The translations under genes were made by a program, and so were the position numbers. Positions 34,562-47,924 of a stretch of DNA of 64,000 nt are shown here, piece by piece. The first letter of the stretch is position 1; every line of letters starts with the position of its first letter. The notes below the pieces were generated by a model. That model made no database searches. It was not told the DNA's origin and worked only from the letters and a program-made list of their open reading frames with translations. Source of the DNA: Paulownia fortunei (Eukaryota; Streptophyta; Magnoliopsida; Lamiales; Paulowniaceae); the NCBI GenBank assembly GCA_019321725.1, contig CM033113.1, forward strand, positions 10,726,001 to 10,790,000, in the 5' to 3' direction.

Positions 34562-35708
34562 CTATACAACTTGTGAAGTAGCCTCAAAATAGGAGACAAA
34601 CTCGGCTTCCATAGTGGAAGTTGCAGTCAAGGTCTGTTTGGCACTTCTCCATAAGATTGTTCTATAGGCCATCATGACAATATACCGTGATGTTGATTTG
34701 CGAGAATCAACACAAACAGCGAAGTCAAAATCTGAGCAGCCAACCACTTCCAAATTATCTGTCTGTTTGTATATAAGCATGTAGTCTTTGGTTCCTTAAA
34801 GATACCTCATCACTTTCTTTGTAGCTTTCCAGTGGTCAATACTTGGATTACTCTGATATCGTTCTAATATTTCTATAGCAAATGCAATGTCAGGCTTTGT
34901 GCAGACCTGAGCATACATCTGGTTCTGGCAGCAGAAGCATATGGAATGTTCTTCATTTATTCTTTTTCCAGATTGTTCTTTGGGCATTGGTTCAAATTGA
35001 ACCTATCACCCTTTACAATGGGAGCTACACTTGGTGAACAATCTTTTATTCTAAATCTCTCTAGAACTTTATTGATACAGGTTTCCTAAGATAGACTTAT
35101 AACACCTTGAAGTCTATCTTTATGGATCTTAATGCTAATGGCATAAGAAGCCTCACCCATATCTTTCATATCAAAATTTTTAGAGAGGAATTGTTTCACC
35201 CATGTAACAAACCCTTATCATTAGTTGCAAGCAAAATGTCATCCACATATAAAACAAGAAAGCAAATCTTACTTCTACTGACCTTCTAGTATATACATTG
35301 ATCCATGGGATTTTCAACAAATCTAAAATAAAGAAACTATCTCATGGAATTTAAAATACCATTGACGGAACACTTGTTTAGACCATATATGGATTTCTTA
35401 AGCTTACAAACCAAGTGTTCACCATCACTAGAGAGGAATCCTTTAGGTTGTTTCATAAAAACCTCCTCATATAGATCTCTATTGAGAATATTGTTTTCAC
35501 ATCCATTTGTTGCAACTCAATATCAAAATGGGCTACAAATGCCAAAATAATACGGTAAAAATCTTTCTTAAATACATGAGAGAAAGTATCTGTGTAATCG
35601 ATTCCCTCACTCTGGGTGAATCCCTTAGAAATTAGTCTCGCCTTGTATCTCTCAATATTGCCTAATGAATTTCGGCACTGATATTGCAATCAAACTCTTG
35701 TAGGCACA
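34562..35708 (-). pseudogene. Copia reverse transcriptase and RNase H region, broken
   Basis: The 35689-35453 frame reads RYKARLISKGFTQSEGIDYT and later FDIELQQMDVKTIF, the copia RT fingers and first catalytic Asp region (normally DVKTAFLNG). Palm remnants continue in other frames, including a degenerate MLLYVDD region near 35240. The 34987-34796 and 34780-34562 frames carry the RT-RNase H linker and RNase H (GCSDFDFAVCVDSRKSTS and STMEAEFVSYFEA). No intact enzyme is encoded. Confidence 0.82.
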
Positions 35709-36875
35709 CTACATAATACCTAGGAATTGCCGACCTCTTTTTCTAGTGTGTTTTCTTAATGTTGTATCATTGTCTTCCTCAAAAGTTTGTGGTTCAACTG
35801 GTTGTTCAGGAGCTTCTGGTAATTTTTGAACTGCTTGATCTACTAGAATGTCGTCAGCAACTTGTGGAATTACATTGATTGGATTTTCAACACCAATTTG
35901 TACTTGAGAGGTGCTATGAACTATAACCAAACTGTCACTTGAGGTGGAAGGTTGAGATTCTGAATGATCAAGTTCAGGAATTTTATTCCAAATTTGATCG
36001 CTCCCACTGATCAAGTCATTTTCAAGAAACTTAGCATTTCTTGATTCCACAATCCTAGTGTTGTGAGATGAACAATAAAAACTATACATTTTAGACCTTT
36101 CGGCATATTCAATGAAATATCCACTAATGGTCCTGGGGTCTAGTTTCTTTTCTTGTGGATTATAAATCCTCACTTCCGACAAGCATCCCAAAATACGCAT
36201 ATGTCACAACTCGATTTCCAACCTTTCCATAATTCAAATGGCGTCTTTGAGACAACCTTGGTTGGAACTCGATTTAATATATACATTGTCGTTTTTAGTG
36301 CTTCAGTCCACAAGGACTTAGGAAGATTGGAGCTGCTAAGCAAACTTCGCAACATCTCTAGTAATGTTCAATTTTTTCCTCCTGCCGTACCATTCTGGTC
36401 CGGTGAACCAGGCATGGTGTATTAGGCAACTATCCTATATTTTTGAAGAAACTTACCGAACTAATCAGGTGTTTGTCCATCTTCAGTGTATCTACCATAA
36501 TATTCTCCACCTCTATCTGATCTCACAATCTTAATTTTCTTCCACATTGTTTATCTACTTTAACCTTAAAGATCTTAAAGATGTCTAATGCTTCATTTTT
36601 GTTATGAAATAAGTAGAGATACATATATCATGAGTAATCATCAATAAAAGTGATGAAGTATTTCTGACCATATGAGTCTATATCTAGACTACATATATCA
36701 GTATGTATGATTTATAATATACTTGAACACCTATTGGCACCCTTTTTGGACTTGCTTTCCCTTAATGCAACCCATACATGTCTCAAAATCAATAAAATCT
36801 AAAGTACGAAGTACCCCATCATTTATTAATCTTTTAATCTATTTATGGAGATGTGTCCGAATCTTCGGTGCCATA
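35709..36875 (-). pseudogene. Copia integrase region, broken
   Basis: Pieces of the core and C-terminus are visible. A degenerate core lies at 36460-36870. The 36355-36170 frame holds [20 protein letters not shown] and [11 protein letters not shown]. The 36200-35709 frame holds YNPQEKKLDPRTISGYFIEY, the GKAKG-like C-terminal block, followed by an acidic linker to RT. Frames are separated by stops. Confidence 0.75.
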
Positions 36876-37289
36876 TCATGGAGGAATCCTTATTAATATT
36901 ACACCGTTTAATGTTAGTGTGAACATACATTGAGTGGTATTATTTTGCAAATTAATACGATAAAGACCATCACATAAAATACCATTTCCAACATATTCAA
37001 AATTACAAATTAAATTGAATGATGTACTTGAAAAATTAAAGGAAACACCTAATGGTACAAGTCTAGAAATAGAAATCAAGTTTTGTGAAAAACTTGGAAC
37101 ATAAAAGGTCCTATCCAATTTTAAAACAAAACCACTAGTTAAAGTCCAAATGCATGTTTCTACATCCTCCACATGTGAGCCCATCTTGTTTTTGGATAAG
37201 ATGCTCTGCTCACTTCCCACTGGCTTCCTTAAGTTTTGCATACCTTATAATGAGTTTGCAATATGGATTGTAGAACTAGAGTCAATCCA
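36876..37289 (-). pseudogene. Copia protease region, broken
   Basis: Reads WIDSSSTIHIANS, with DSS where active copia proteases have DSG, then the 37241-36876 frame with FVLKLDRTFYVPSFSQNLIS, the segment joining protease to integrase. The loss of the active-site glycine and a nearby stop suggest inactivation. Confidence 0.75.
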
Positions 37290-38150
37290 TCAAGTGTTGA
37301 TAATGTCATTAACCATATTAGATTCATAACAAACAAATGAGGTTGGATTACCTTTATCCTCAAGCCATTTCTGAAATTTAGGGTAATCTTTCTTCACATG
37401 CCCCTTCTTTTTACAGAAGTAACACTTGACCTCTTTCTTGATATCAGCTTGAGGTGATATTTTACCTTTTCCTTTTTTATTGGCTTGAGCCTTTCCCTTT
37501 CCGTGGGTTGTAGCCAGCATTGAACTTTCACCTAGCTCCATCACTAGCCTCCATTCCTCTTAAACTTACATGGTCATTAATTCATTGATTGACCATTTGC
37601 CCTTATGTATGTTGTACGAGATTTTGAAAGGCCCGTACTGTTGTGGGTGGGTATTGAGTATATAGTACACGAGGAAGGTTTCAGACATCTCAACCTCAAG
37701 CTTCTTAAGTTGAGCCGCTATGTCCCTCATCTGCATGATGTGCTCATGCACACCTCTCACACTAGTGAGTCTCATGGATGATAACTTCATAATGAGGGTG
37801 CTAGCTAAGGCCTTATCTGAAGTGATGAATTGATCATCAATGGCCTTTAGCAAGTTTTGGACTTTCTTTGCTGATCAACGAAACCACATATACCAGCAGA
37901 TATCTTATTCCTTATGAACATCACGCTGAGCCGATTGGATTGCTCCCATCGCTCATAAAGCGTGATGTCCACTGGAGTGCTTGTATAAGTAATAGTGGGT
38001 GGTTCGTCTTTCCTAATAGCATAGTCAATGTCCATCCATCCTATATGGAGAAGGTTCTCTCCTTCCATACCTTATGGTTATCATCCTTTAATTCTGGAAT
38101 ATCACATCAAACATTAGAGAAATTAGTAGGTTGTGAAACTGCATAAAGTT
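37290..38150 (-). pseudogene. Copia gag, broken
   Basis: From about 38150 downwards the minus strand reads, in shifting frames, WMDIDYAIRKDEPPTITYTS, RLSVMFIRNKISAGICGFVD, MLKAIDDQFITSDKALASTL, SVRGVHEHIMQMRDIAAQLK and GKWSINELMTM, the standard plant copia gag core. A lysine-rich segment precedes the zinc knuckle CYFCKKKGHVKKDYPKF, in which the final cysteine of the CCHC is replaced by tyrosine. Stops occur at about 37850 and 37560. The nested solo LTR sits just upstream of the gag start. Confidence 0.85.
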
Positions 38151-38184
38151 TAAAAATGCATATGTTAAAATTGGAGACTTAAAC

Positions 38185-41100
38185 TGTAACACCCCCACCA
38201 CTAAATATACATATTGATATAACAATAATTTTGACAATGTATCACATATATGTGTATATATATATATTTACTTTTGTCAAATGTAGCACTTTGAGAAATA
38301 GTAAAGTGTTTTAACACATATAACTCTGTATATAGAAAAATCACTGTTTATATAAAAACACAATATCCATAACAGTCACGCTATTCTCAAGTTGATTTAC
38401 TATCAAATTTTAAGAGTTATATAGGACACGACATCCCAAAATTATAATACGATAGACTCAAAAATAAAAACAATAGCCTTTACTTTAGGAAGAAGAAATG
38501 ACATTTTGTATCTTGTAACCCTTTATATATAGTCATCAATTTACATAATAATAATGAATGTAAAAATTAGAATATCCCACAACACAACCCAATAGGTCGT
38601 CATCCATGTACACTGATTCTCAGAACCTATAGGAACCATAACGTTTTGCCAAGTAAGTCCATGGTATCAAGTATCACCAAACTTACCTATAATATATAAA
38701 CTATATGAGTTAATGCTCAACAAGTGAAAATTATGTATGTCAAAGAATAATCCACAATATCAAGTCATTCCTCTCAAAATGTTATGTGCACAATGCAATT
38801 TCATACATCAAAACATTTATCTCAAAATCATTTCTTTCTTGGGTCCCTGACCAATGTTACTATCTCATGCACCAGAAAAGAGTTCTGCACACCATCATAA
38901 TCCAATGGCAAATAATTATATAAGCATGCAAATCCATGCATACTTATAAGTATGCAAATCCATGCACGCGAATATGCAAATCCATACACACAACCATGCA
39001 AATCCATGCATGCTTTGGTGCATTAGTAGCGGTCAACAAAAATATTTTTCTTTCTCACAATCATGTCATGAAATGAAAGATTTATCACAATACTCGTATA
39101 TGATGCATACACGTGTCAATACCCATGTATGTATGCTCAATGGACATGAATAACATTAATGTGCGCCCTTTGCCATGCACATATGATCTATGGTATTACA
39201 TATAAATTACACATTTATTATGTCTATGCATTGTAGTTGCAAATGAATCTTTACTTACATTTGATCGATTGTGTATTACTTCCAGGCTTCTTAAGTATTA
39301 CTCTCCAACCCTAAATGTGAAACAATCTGTAAAAATATAAGATATAAATCACCATCCTCAATTAACAAGTTCATTATACCTAATGTAGTATAAAGATCTT
39401 GAATCTAAATTTAATTAAACAATCTTACCACTTAAAAACTATAACCGAATACAACATTCTATGCACATTTGTTCAACATCTTAAATGTGTAATAACCTCA
39501 TTTAATTGATGTATTATAACTTTTATAATATTCCCCTAAATGTTAGAGATCAAATGCACCACATCTATGTTGGAATATGTTAATAAACCAAATGAAACAG
39601 ATTCATAATTTTATTTTTTTTTTATCACAATAATTTGCATGATGATTTTGATACCCATAGATATATTCATTCACTCTTAAATTTTTATCACACTTAAATA
39701 ATATAAAAAAATATGTAACCATATCATCGAATGGCTAAAACTCACGGATATAGCTTCCCAAGTTCAGCTCCCTTCATAGCATATTGAAACAAATTTTTCC
39801 TACCATGACAGTTTTGCGTACTTCATGACATTAATAGTTTTGGAACCCTCACGTATATTCAATCACTCTCAAATTTGTACCACACTTAGATAACATATAT
39901 ACAGAGACAATTAGGTTATAGTCTTGCCAAAACTAATGGATTTAATACTACAAAACCAGTCCCCTTTACACAGTATAAAATCTAAAATTTGATAGTGACA
40001 GTTTTGAGTAACTTTTCAATATCATGCCCTAATTCAATTTCTTACCAATGAAAATTTGTTCCAATGCCTTTAACTCATATATGAACATGTATATGATGAT
40101 ACTTATAGATTTTATTTAACATATCATACACTTTTGAAGTCTAAAACACAAGAAAATAGGAAGGTGATAATTTCTATTACAAGTATTTTATATTAAGTGT
40201 TTATCATCAAAAACTCTTTCTTCGTGCACCAAAGTCTAACTAAAAACTTTCTAACACTTTTATAAGAGATATTGAAAGCTTATTATATATAAACACATTC
40301 AAAATAGTATGAAAACCAAAGGCAAAATCGTAGGTAAGTGTTACCTATGCAGATTTTAAGGTTAAACTTTGTGGTAATCACTTATCCTTTGCTTTTCTTG
40401 CTTTTATTTCAACTTGGAATTAATTTGGAGCACTTGGAGACCATAAGGTGTGTGTTTGGAAGATGATAATGGCTGAAATGAGGGTCTAGTCGTGGCTTAA
40501 GAGGGAAGGAAAGCTTGATGTGGCACTTGAGGTGCTTGCTTAAGCTTGGTAGTAAGCATGAGATGTCAAGTTGTGGTATAAATTTGACTTTTCACCCATC
40601 TTTCAAGTCTATGTCAGATGTATCTTACTATACATTAATTTTATTGCATCCTATTTTAATTACCATAAGATCCCATAAATAAATTCATAAGCTAATTTCT
40701 TAGCCGTTCATTTAATTTCTTACTCAATTGTCACTCAATTCTTAAATAATTGTCCATATTAAAAATTATATAATCTTATACATAAATGAATATTGTAATA
40801 TCACATTTAAATCATATTATTTTATGTACAATGTCTCAAATATGCAATTTACCCATATATACTTTTGAAATATCTAGATGAATTCGAATTAAACCGTATA
40901 AGTTTACTAGTAACACTTTTAACACTTCCAAAATTATAATCTGTATACCCCCGTCTGTATCGAATATTAATTAACCTCATTTTCTTCTTATTTTGAATAT
41001 AAAATCAACTACTTATATTAGAAAATTCAATAACTAATACCGTGCAAGAGTTTCAGAATTAAGTTTAATATTCAAGAATATCGTATAAAATAAAATAAAT

Positions 41101-41197
41101 TATGCAATGTAAATAAAAATGCAAGTAGCATAAAAAATTAGCACGTAATGTATGAATCATATTAGTCAAGTGAGTAGTATGAGGCTTTGATATTATA
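38185..41197 (-). mobile_element. Solo LTR of family U, third copy, inside the copia element
   Basis: It starts TGTAACACCCCCACC at 38185 and ends GATATTATA at 41197. It is flanked by a perfect 5-bp duplication TAAAC (38180-38184 and 41198-41202). Its 3013 bp match the family U copy at 13447-22618 after removal of the Athila-like insertion there. The terminal GTATCACA of the family appears here as ATATTATA, three differences all of C-to-T or G-to-A type. No internal coding region. Confidence 0.85.
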
Positions 41198-41202
41198 TAA
41201 AC

Positions 41203-42217
41203 ATATAAATTACATGTTTTACCAATGCAAATCATGCCAAAAATAAATCTAATGACATAAAAATTGCAGTGGGCTAAATTTTTAATTCAAGCACATCCAT
41301 ACATTCTTTATGATCAAATTATGCACATGGTTACATTATGAAGATAATTTGATATCTAAATTCGAATCTTTATGATAGAACTACCAAATTATGTACTAAT
41401 TCATAATAAAAAAAATAATTTGATATTTTATCCTAATTAATTATGCAAATACAATAAAAATTCATGTGGAATAAGATTTATTATATTAAGTATAATTAAT
41501 TACAATTAATGTCTATAATTCCTTATGTGATCCTAAACAACATAATATATAATTTTAATTAATTAAAAATGTTGTGGCTAATCTCTAATTAATTAAAATA
41601 TATGGACCACTAGACATTTTTAAACTTATGCATGAAATTAAATGTTATGAGAATAGCACAATTTAAATAGGCATAATATGCTACGTTATGCACCAAATAC
41701 ATTCTCATAATTTAAACAAATATAACATAATTAAACATAATATTAATATGCTCCCCAAAATTGGATGTATTAAGAGAATATACTAAATTCAATTCATGCA
41801 GAATATGAACATTAAATAAAATTGCATACAATCAGGCCCACTTCATGTTAAGAGAATCATTTAAAAATTTCATATATTTATCACATGCAACAAACATTAT
41901 CTTAGCCGTTTAACTAAATTTCAGAAAGGAAGCATGACAAGACTGCAGGCTCCTTTCCTAAATGACAGAAAGTAAAATGGTAAGATTGTATGGCATTTTC
42001 TTAAATGGCAAAAAGGAAAATGACCTTCTTGAAAATAACAAAAATGGTATTCTTTATAAGCCAAGTTTTTTATCACAAAAATCTTAGAAACTTGATACCA
42101 AAATGATATCCAATTTTATTTTGCGAAAAACAACCAAAAAAATAAAAAATTATTTGGTTGAGCAAAAATAGAGGAGTTTTTAAAAAAAAAAAAAAAAATG
42201 AAGGCAGAGGATTTTCG
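41203..42217 (-). other. Copia leader between PBS and gag, beyond the nested LTR
   Basis: About 1 kb of very AT-rich non-coding DNA with an A-run at 42181-42198. It is longer than usual for a copia leader, so part of it may be a further insertion, but no boundary was found. Confidence 0.4.
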
Positions 42218-42232
42218 CTCTACGATACCAAA

Positions 42233-42682
42233 TGTAATAATTTAATTTGATCCAAAAAACCAATTAAATTAAGTATGGATCAAAATTGTGTAATAAAACT
42301 TGACCCATAACACTAAATAATATAGTTTGGATAAAAAAAGTAAAAAAAAAAAAAAAAACAAGAATGGAATTACCTCCGCCATTGATTATAAAAACTCATC
42401 ACTATTTTGGCACTTTTAAACTTTCGATCAACTCACAATCGATGGTGTATTTAAGAGAAAATAAAAAATGAGTTTAGGGACCAAAACACCTATTTATACA
42501 TGTTCTCCCATCAAGAAAATCTTTCGATTACTTTCAATTTTCACTTCTTTAGCCATAATCAATGAGGTAACGTTTCGAAACCTTTATGAAATATTTGAAA
42601 CGTTTTGAAACTACGAAGAAACGTTTTGAAACGTTTGAACTATAAATTGATGAATAATGAAAAGAAACGGATTACTGTTACA
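42233..42682 (-). repeat. Copia LTR, right copy (5' LTR on the element's strand)
   Basis: Matches 33528-33981. The PBS follows on the minus strand at 42232-42218. Confidence 0.9.
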
Positions 42683-42687
42683 CTTCA

Positions 42688-43150
42688 TCCTTTACGAGAG
42701 ATAATCAAGATTTTATAGATATTGCAACCATGGGAGAGTGTTCATTCGAAAATAAGGATCTATTTAATTATAAACATCCTAAAATTCATACTAAACAAAT
42801 TTATAAAAAATCTTTTATAGATTTCAAGTTTGCTTATACTAATAGAAGAACAAGTTTGGCATTTGATTTCTGATCAACAAACACTTCCTTTATTTTCAAT
42901 GAGTTCTTTCCATAACTTTTTAGGACTAGTAGAAACTAATCTATACAATGGTCCGATTTATTTTTGTTCTTCTCTAATTTTTCTGTATCCCTATAAGATC
43001 CACGTATTTTATGCATTCTTACTTTTACATGTTAAGAATCATAATCACAAGATGAAAATAGAATGTTATATTTGTTATCTTTCAATCATTATCATTATAA
43101 AGTTATCAATATAGGATTGGATGTGGATGTTTTATCTCATGCTAAGTGCT
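42688..43150 (+). pseudogene. Caulimovirid movement-protein region, broken
   Basis: The coding frame resumes right after the copia element and runs about 130 bp to a stop just after a short RRTSLAF-type motif near 42845, as found in plant-virus movement proteins of the 30K type. Further similarity is spread over other frames to about 43150. Movement proteins open plasmodesmata for virus spread; this copy is disrupted by several stops and frameshifts. Confidence 0.6.
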
Positions 43151-43319
43151 AAGTTTGCTTGACAGATCTTTTAGGAGATTAATAGAGCAAAGTCCAACTT
43201 GGGGATCCTTAAAACAATCGAATGAAAAAAATTTACTTTAACTGAGAACTGATATTTACTTCCTTGTTCAAATCTTCCCAGCCAACAGATCAAAATCTCT
43301 GAAATTGAACCAAACCATA

Positions 43320-44335
43320 CAACATTTAGATGGCGCAGTTAGAATCCAATTTGTCCGAAATCTAAATGAGATTACAAGATCTTATAAAAGAAAAGATATT
43401 AAATACTTTGAAAAAATATTCAAACCCTTCAGAAGATGAACAAAATCAAAAACCTTTTTCATCAAGGCTATTCAAAACATACAATCTTAGAGACATCATT
43501 ATCCTTCACCTACTCCACTTAACTTATAGATTGAAGCAGTTCAAAATTTCAAATCTTTTAATGGAGGTTTCATCTATGAATGGAAGAGTCGATCTATCTA
43601 ATGCAAATGCAAATGCAAAATCTCACACTTAATTTCAATGGTCAACTTAAAGGTTGGTGGATAATTTTCTTTCCCACAAGCAAAGATCAATTTCTTACTA
43701 ATATCAGAAGAAATGAAGAGAGTAGAGAGTAATATTGTTCATGATAATAACAAACATACCATAGTCTCAGCAATTTCCTCTTGCCTTTATACTTTTATTA
43801 TTAATTTTATTGGAAACCCCAAAATTTATCAAGAAAGAAATGGTGATTTTTTTCAAAATTTAAAAATATAGAAAACTTCAGAATTTCAAATGCTACAACA
43901 TCTTTAAAATATATAAGAAAAATGATGTCAATAGCTATTTTTGAAAAAGAAAATATTTTGGGATTACCCAAACTTTTTACTGAAAAAAATCATAACCAAA
44001 TCAACCTCTTTACCTTACAATCTCGACAAAAATCCCAAAAAAAAATCTTAGAATTCGTAAAAAGTTGGGTACTTGGTGTGAACATTTTGATTTTCAAAAA
44101 ATTCATTCCCCATATGATAAAATGAAATCTACCAATAAAACAGACTACAAGCACAAATCCTCAAACAACCCCGAAATAAAATTATTAGCACATGTCCCAC
44201 ACAAAACCTCACCAAAAATCTCAAAGAAGATAATTTCTACAAAAAGGCCTGTTATCTGCCTTAGTTGCAGGAAACCTGGACATTTACACGTCCACCTGCA
44301 GAATAAGGCAAAGAATTCAAGAACTCAAACTTGAT
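43320..44335 (+). pseudogene. Caulimovirid coat-protein region with degenerate zinc knuckle, broken
   Basis: A series of overlapping short frames (43366-43632, 43922-44125, 44065-44334) reads as one decayed structural-protein region. Near 44250-44300 there is a CCHC-like knuckle (C-x2-C-x4-H) whose last cysteine is missing, preceded by a lysine-rich stretch. This is the usual C-terminal nucleic-acid-binding part of a caulimovirid capsid protein. Multiple stops prevent expression. Confidence 0.6.
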
Positions 44336-44617
44336 GAAGAACTAATGGACTTTTGAGTTTCTTAACTAAGAAGATGAAAATTTACTGCAGAAAGGGAACA
44401 ATTAATTAAATCTAACCAGAAGAATTTTAATCTTCTTTTGATGGAACTTCTAAAGCAACAAAATCAAACTAGCTAAGTGGCTCATGTGAAGAATGTCAAC
44501 GTGGATTCTGTTTATGATCATAAAATTGTCAAATTTAAATAAAAATATCTTCACCAATTACAAGATATTGATATCCAAAAATAAAAACTCCAACCACATA
44601 CAGAACTCAAACGTATC

Positions 44618-44940
44618 ATGATTATGTTCGACTCTAAAAAATTGAACACACTTTCCTTTTCTTATCTACAACAAGAAATTACACATCTAAAACAAGAAAT
44701 CAAAAAACTTAAAACCGACAACAAACAGAATAAAAAAATACAAAATCAAATTCAAAATGACACAAATAAGAAGAGTAATTCAAAAGAAGAAACTCTTTCC
44801 AGAATATCTTATCAAAAATGGTATATCAAAATTCATTTAATCATTGAAGACTTAAAAGCTCGAGGCCATAACACTTATGGATTCAGGAGCAGCCATGAAC
44901 TGCATTCAAATGGGACAATCCCCTACAAACTAATTTGAAA
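44618..44940 (+). pseudogene. Caulimovirid coiled-coil segment and aspartic protease motif
   Basis: The 44618-44820 frame has heptad-like K/Q/I/L spacing typical of a coiled coil. From 44877 a neighbouring frame reads MDSGAA, the DSGA active-site type of a retroviral-like aspartic protease. The frame change between the two and the stops that follow show the protease is not produced. Confidence 0.6.
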
Positions 44941-45299
44941 AAACTACTGCAAATGCTACGAGCCTCAAGATCAATTTCAAGCTTACCAATGCCCACATCT
45001 GTAATGGTGGATTTGTTTCAAAACGAGTTTTATTCTAATCAAAGATTTAAACACTTTCATAATTTTAGAAAATCCATTTACAAATGCTTTATCCATTCAA
45101 ATTAATTCCAAAGGAATTAAAATTTGTGTCATGGTTAAACAATTTTATTTTTTTTCAGTTCCAATTATCTGTTATTTAGAGGGACATAAAAATTGTCCAA
45201 GACACTTCAGTTTCTGAAGACTCCATTCAACGAAAATGAACACATTTTTTTTTTTTTTCCTAAAAGAAGAACTTTCTCATTAAAAAATTAAAAAACAAA

Positions 45300-46640
45300 T
45301 TTCTATGCCTCTTGTCCAGAAAAAAAATCAAAAAAGTTTCAAAAACAACTGGAGGAACAAATTTGTTTCAGTTTGCCCAATGCGTTTTGGAAAAGAAAGA
45401 AAATATTGTAACTCTACCTTATACAACAGATTTTAACGAAAGACAAATACTTAAAAAGCCAGACCTTTATGATGAATCAGGAACTAGAACATTGCGAAAA
45501 GGAAATCTAAAATCCCACCGACAAAGAGATCATTTGTTTATCAAAATCTCCTTGGTCCTACTCCATTTCCTATGTTCACAAACATGCTTAACTAGACAAA
45601 GGAATTCCTAGACTTGTAATCAACTACAAAACCCTCAATAAAGTTCTTAAATAGACTAGATATCCTATTCCTAATATATTTGATCTCCCCAAAAGGCTTT
45701 ACAATGCCAAAATATTTTCAAAATTTAATATGAAGTATAGGTTTTGTTAATATAGATTACTGAAAATAACACAATTTTTGCTGTTTATTTTGGCCATTTT
45801 AATTAAATGAATGTTGCGTCATTTGAATAATGAATGATATTTTCACATCTTACACATATTTCACAATTATTTATATTGATGACGTGCTTGTTTTTTGTGA
45901 ATTTGTAGCGAAATATTAGCAATATTTATAAATCTTTCTCAATCTTATCAAAAGAAATGGATTATTTGTTTCTACTTCAAATCAAACTTTTCCAAATAAA
46001 TGTAAGATTTTTTAGGTCATCAAATGTATAAAGGGACAATTATCCCTATTTAAAGGTCCTTAAGTTTTTGTAATAAATTTCTAGATCAAATTCTTAACAA
46101 AAATTAATTATAAGGATTTTTAGGATTCTTAAATTATATCCCTTATTTTTATCCTCATCTCCAACAATTTTGCTTAATTTTATTTGACCGTCTAAGAACT
46201 CCACCTACATGGATGCAAGTCCACACAAACATTGTCAAAAAACTCAAAATTCAAATTAAACTTCTTTGTTTAAGTTGATGTCATCCCAATGCACCCAAAA
46301 TAGTTCAAACAAGTGCATACGCAGTTTGGTTATGGAGGAATCCTCGGTCAAATTACCAAAGGAAAATATAATATTATCCAATATTATTCTGTTATACAAC
46401 TATTAAGAAAAACATTATTTTTATAGTATAATATATTTCAAAATTTTAGGATGAATATAAAAAAAAAAAATAGATTGTAGAGCTGCTAAAAATGTTTCGA
46501 CCAAAGATGTGAGAAAATCTAGTTTCAAAATAAATTTTTATTAGGTAACAAATTATTTAGTATGTCTTCGATTTTGAAACAAAATATACAAAAGGATCTC
46601 AAAATCATATTCTTGATTTTCTGACTTATGAATTTCTTAG
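45300..46640 (+). pseudogene. Caulimovirid reverse transcriptase/RNase H region, broken
   Basis: Blocks in the usual RT order can be followed through shifting frames. A palm block lies near 45600-45760. The YIDD active-site motif is intact at 45872-45883, followed by the thumb and connection region and an RNase H-like part up to about 46640. Stops and small deletions are frequent (for example between about 45740 and 45790), so no enzyme can be made. Confidence 0.7.
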
Positions 46641-46649
46641 TCAATGATA

Positions 46650-47900
46650 ACATCTTGGCCAGCAGTTCCAATTCAAAATCTCAAACAAATCAAAAAAATT
46701 GTCGCTTCAAACTGCAGACTCAACTTGCAATTTTGTGACCACACGTCAAAACTCAAACTCCAAAACTACTGAGAATTCTTCCACCATTTATTTAATCAGC
46801 AAAGCCAATCACAGTCTCAAACTGCTCTACAAATCACAAATAGATTTACACCACTTGGTAAATCAATACCTACACTTCTTGCCAAACTCACCCAAACATA
46901 CAAAGACACAATACAAAAATCCAATAATCTAACTCCCTTACAACCTATCTAAAATATTTCCCAATATTTTGCAAAAATAACATTTTTTCTTAGACTGCAT
47001 CATAGAAGATACCCAATAAATGAGCAAACTCAAGATGATGCAACTTAAATGACCAATTATATATTTGATGAAAGATTTTAGAGGGTCTATGAAGACTCAC
47101 AAAAAAACCCAATAATTTTTTGCAGATGTTCTTCTTTCTACCAAATCTATTTTGATTCAAATCAACCACCAAAAATAGTCCCAGCCAACTCCATAGATAT
47201 TGGCTACCTAAAAATTCACATAATTCAATCATTCATCTAAATGATTGGGGCAATGAAAATTCCTATGTTCAAAAACAAATGCCCAATAAAGAATATCCTT
47301 TACTCTCATATTGGGATTATGTTTATGCCTAGAATGAATTTCTTTTGAAACAAAACTCCACAAATTCAAAGTTTTGTTATTTTTTGCTCAACAGAAAATT
47401 GGTCAAATAAGCCCACAAAACTCTCAATTAGTTTCTTTTATGGTGGAAATATTTTGGCCCTGATCTTGAGATTTTACCACCTGAAGTTCAAGAAACCTAC
47501 AACTATCTTTAGGCATATTTGTTTTCTCATCCATTTGAAGGAATTCATATCCCAAACTTGTTCAAATTTTATGTCAAATTCAATTTAACCTGGATTCTCA
47601 AAATTCAACCACAATCCTAAACAAAAACCATTGATCAGAGACAACTATCTTCTCATAGGGAAAAAAATGTTAGGTAAAATGATGGGATAATATGGATAAA
47701 AGCAATTTTGAAAAAACAGCTGCCATGGAATGGTATCACAAAAATCCAAATTTTTTTGCAAAATTTTTACTTTTCTAGAAAACTAAATTAGCTCGCAGCA
47801 AGAACAATTCTCTTGAAAAAATAAAATTTAGCGGCAAGATTAGGAAAAACTATAACAGAAGAAAAAACGAACCTGATCATCCAAGAATATAATAGTGAAA
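46650..47900 (+). pseudogene. Viral region downstream of RNase H, decayed
   Basis: Weakly coding sequence continues past RNase H with short open stretches at 46699-46932 and in several frames up to about 47880. Some caulimovirids carry an extra frame in this place. I could not assign a function. Confidence 0.4.
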
Positions 47901-47924
47901 GGGAACGTTCGACATTTGCAATAA

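Larger units (their letters stand above)
33528..42682 (-). mobile_element. Ty1/copia retrotransposon with TSD, decayed, carrying a nested solo LTR
   Basis: LTRs lie at 33528-33981 (454 bp) and 42233-42682 (450 bp), both starting TGTAA(G/T)AATTTAATTTGAT and ending GGATTACTGTTACA in + orientation. A perfect target duplication CTTCA lies at 33523-33527 and 42683-42687. On the minus strand the PBS follows the 5' LTR as TTGGTATCGTAGAGC (complement of 42218-42232), a variant of the initiator-Met site. A purine tract AAGTGGGAGAA precedes the 3' LTR. The internal order gag, protease, integrase, RT, RNase H proves the copia type. Stops and frameshifts break every domain. Confidence 0.92.
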
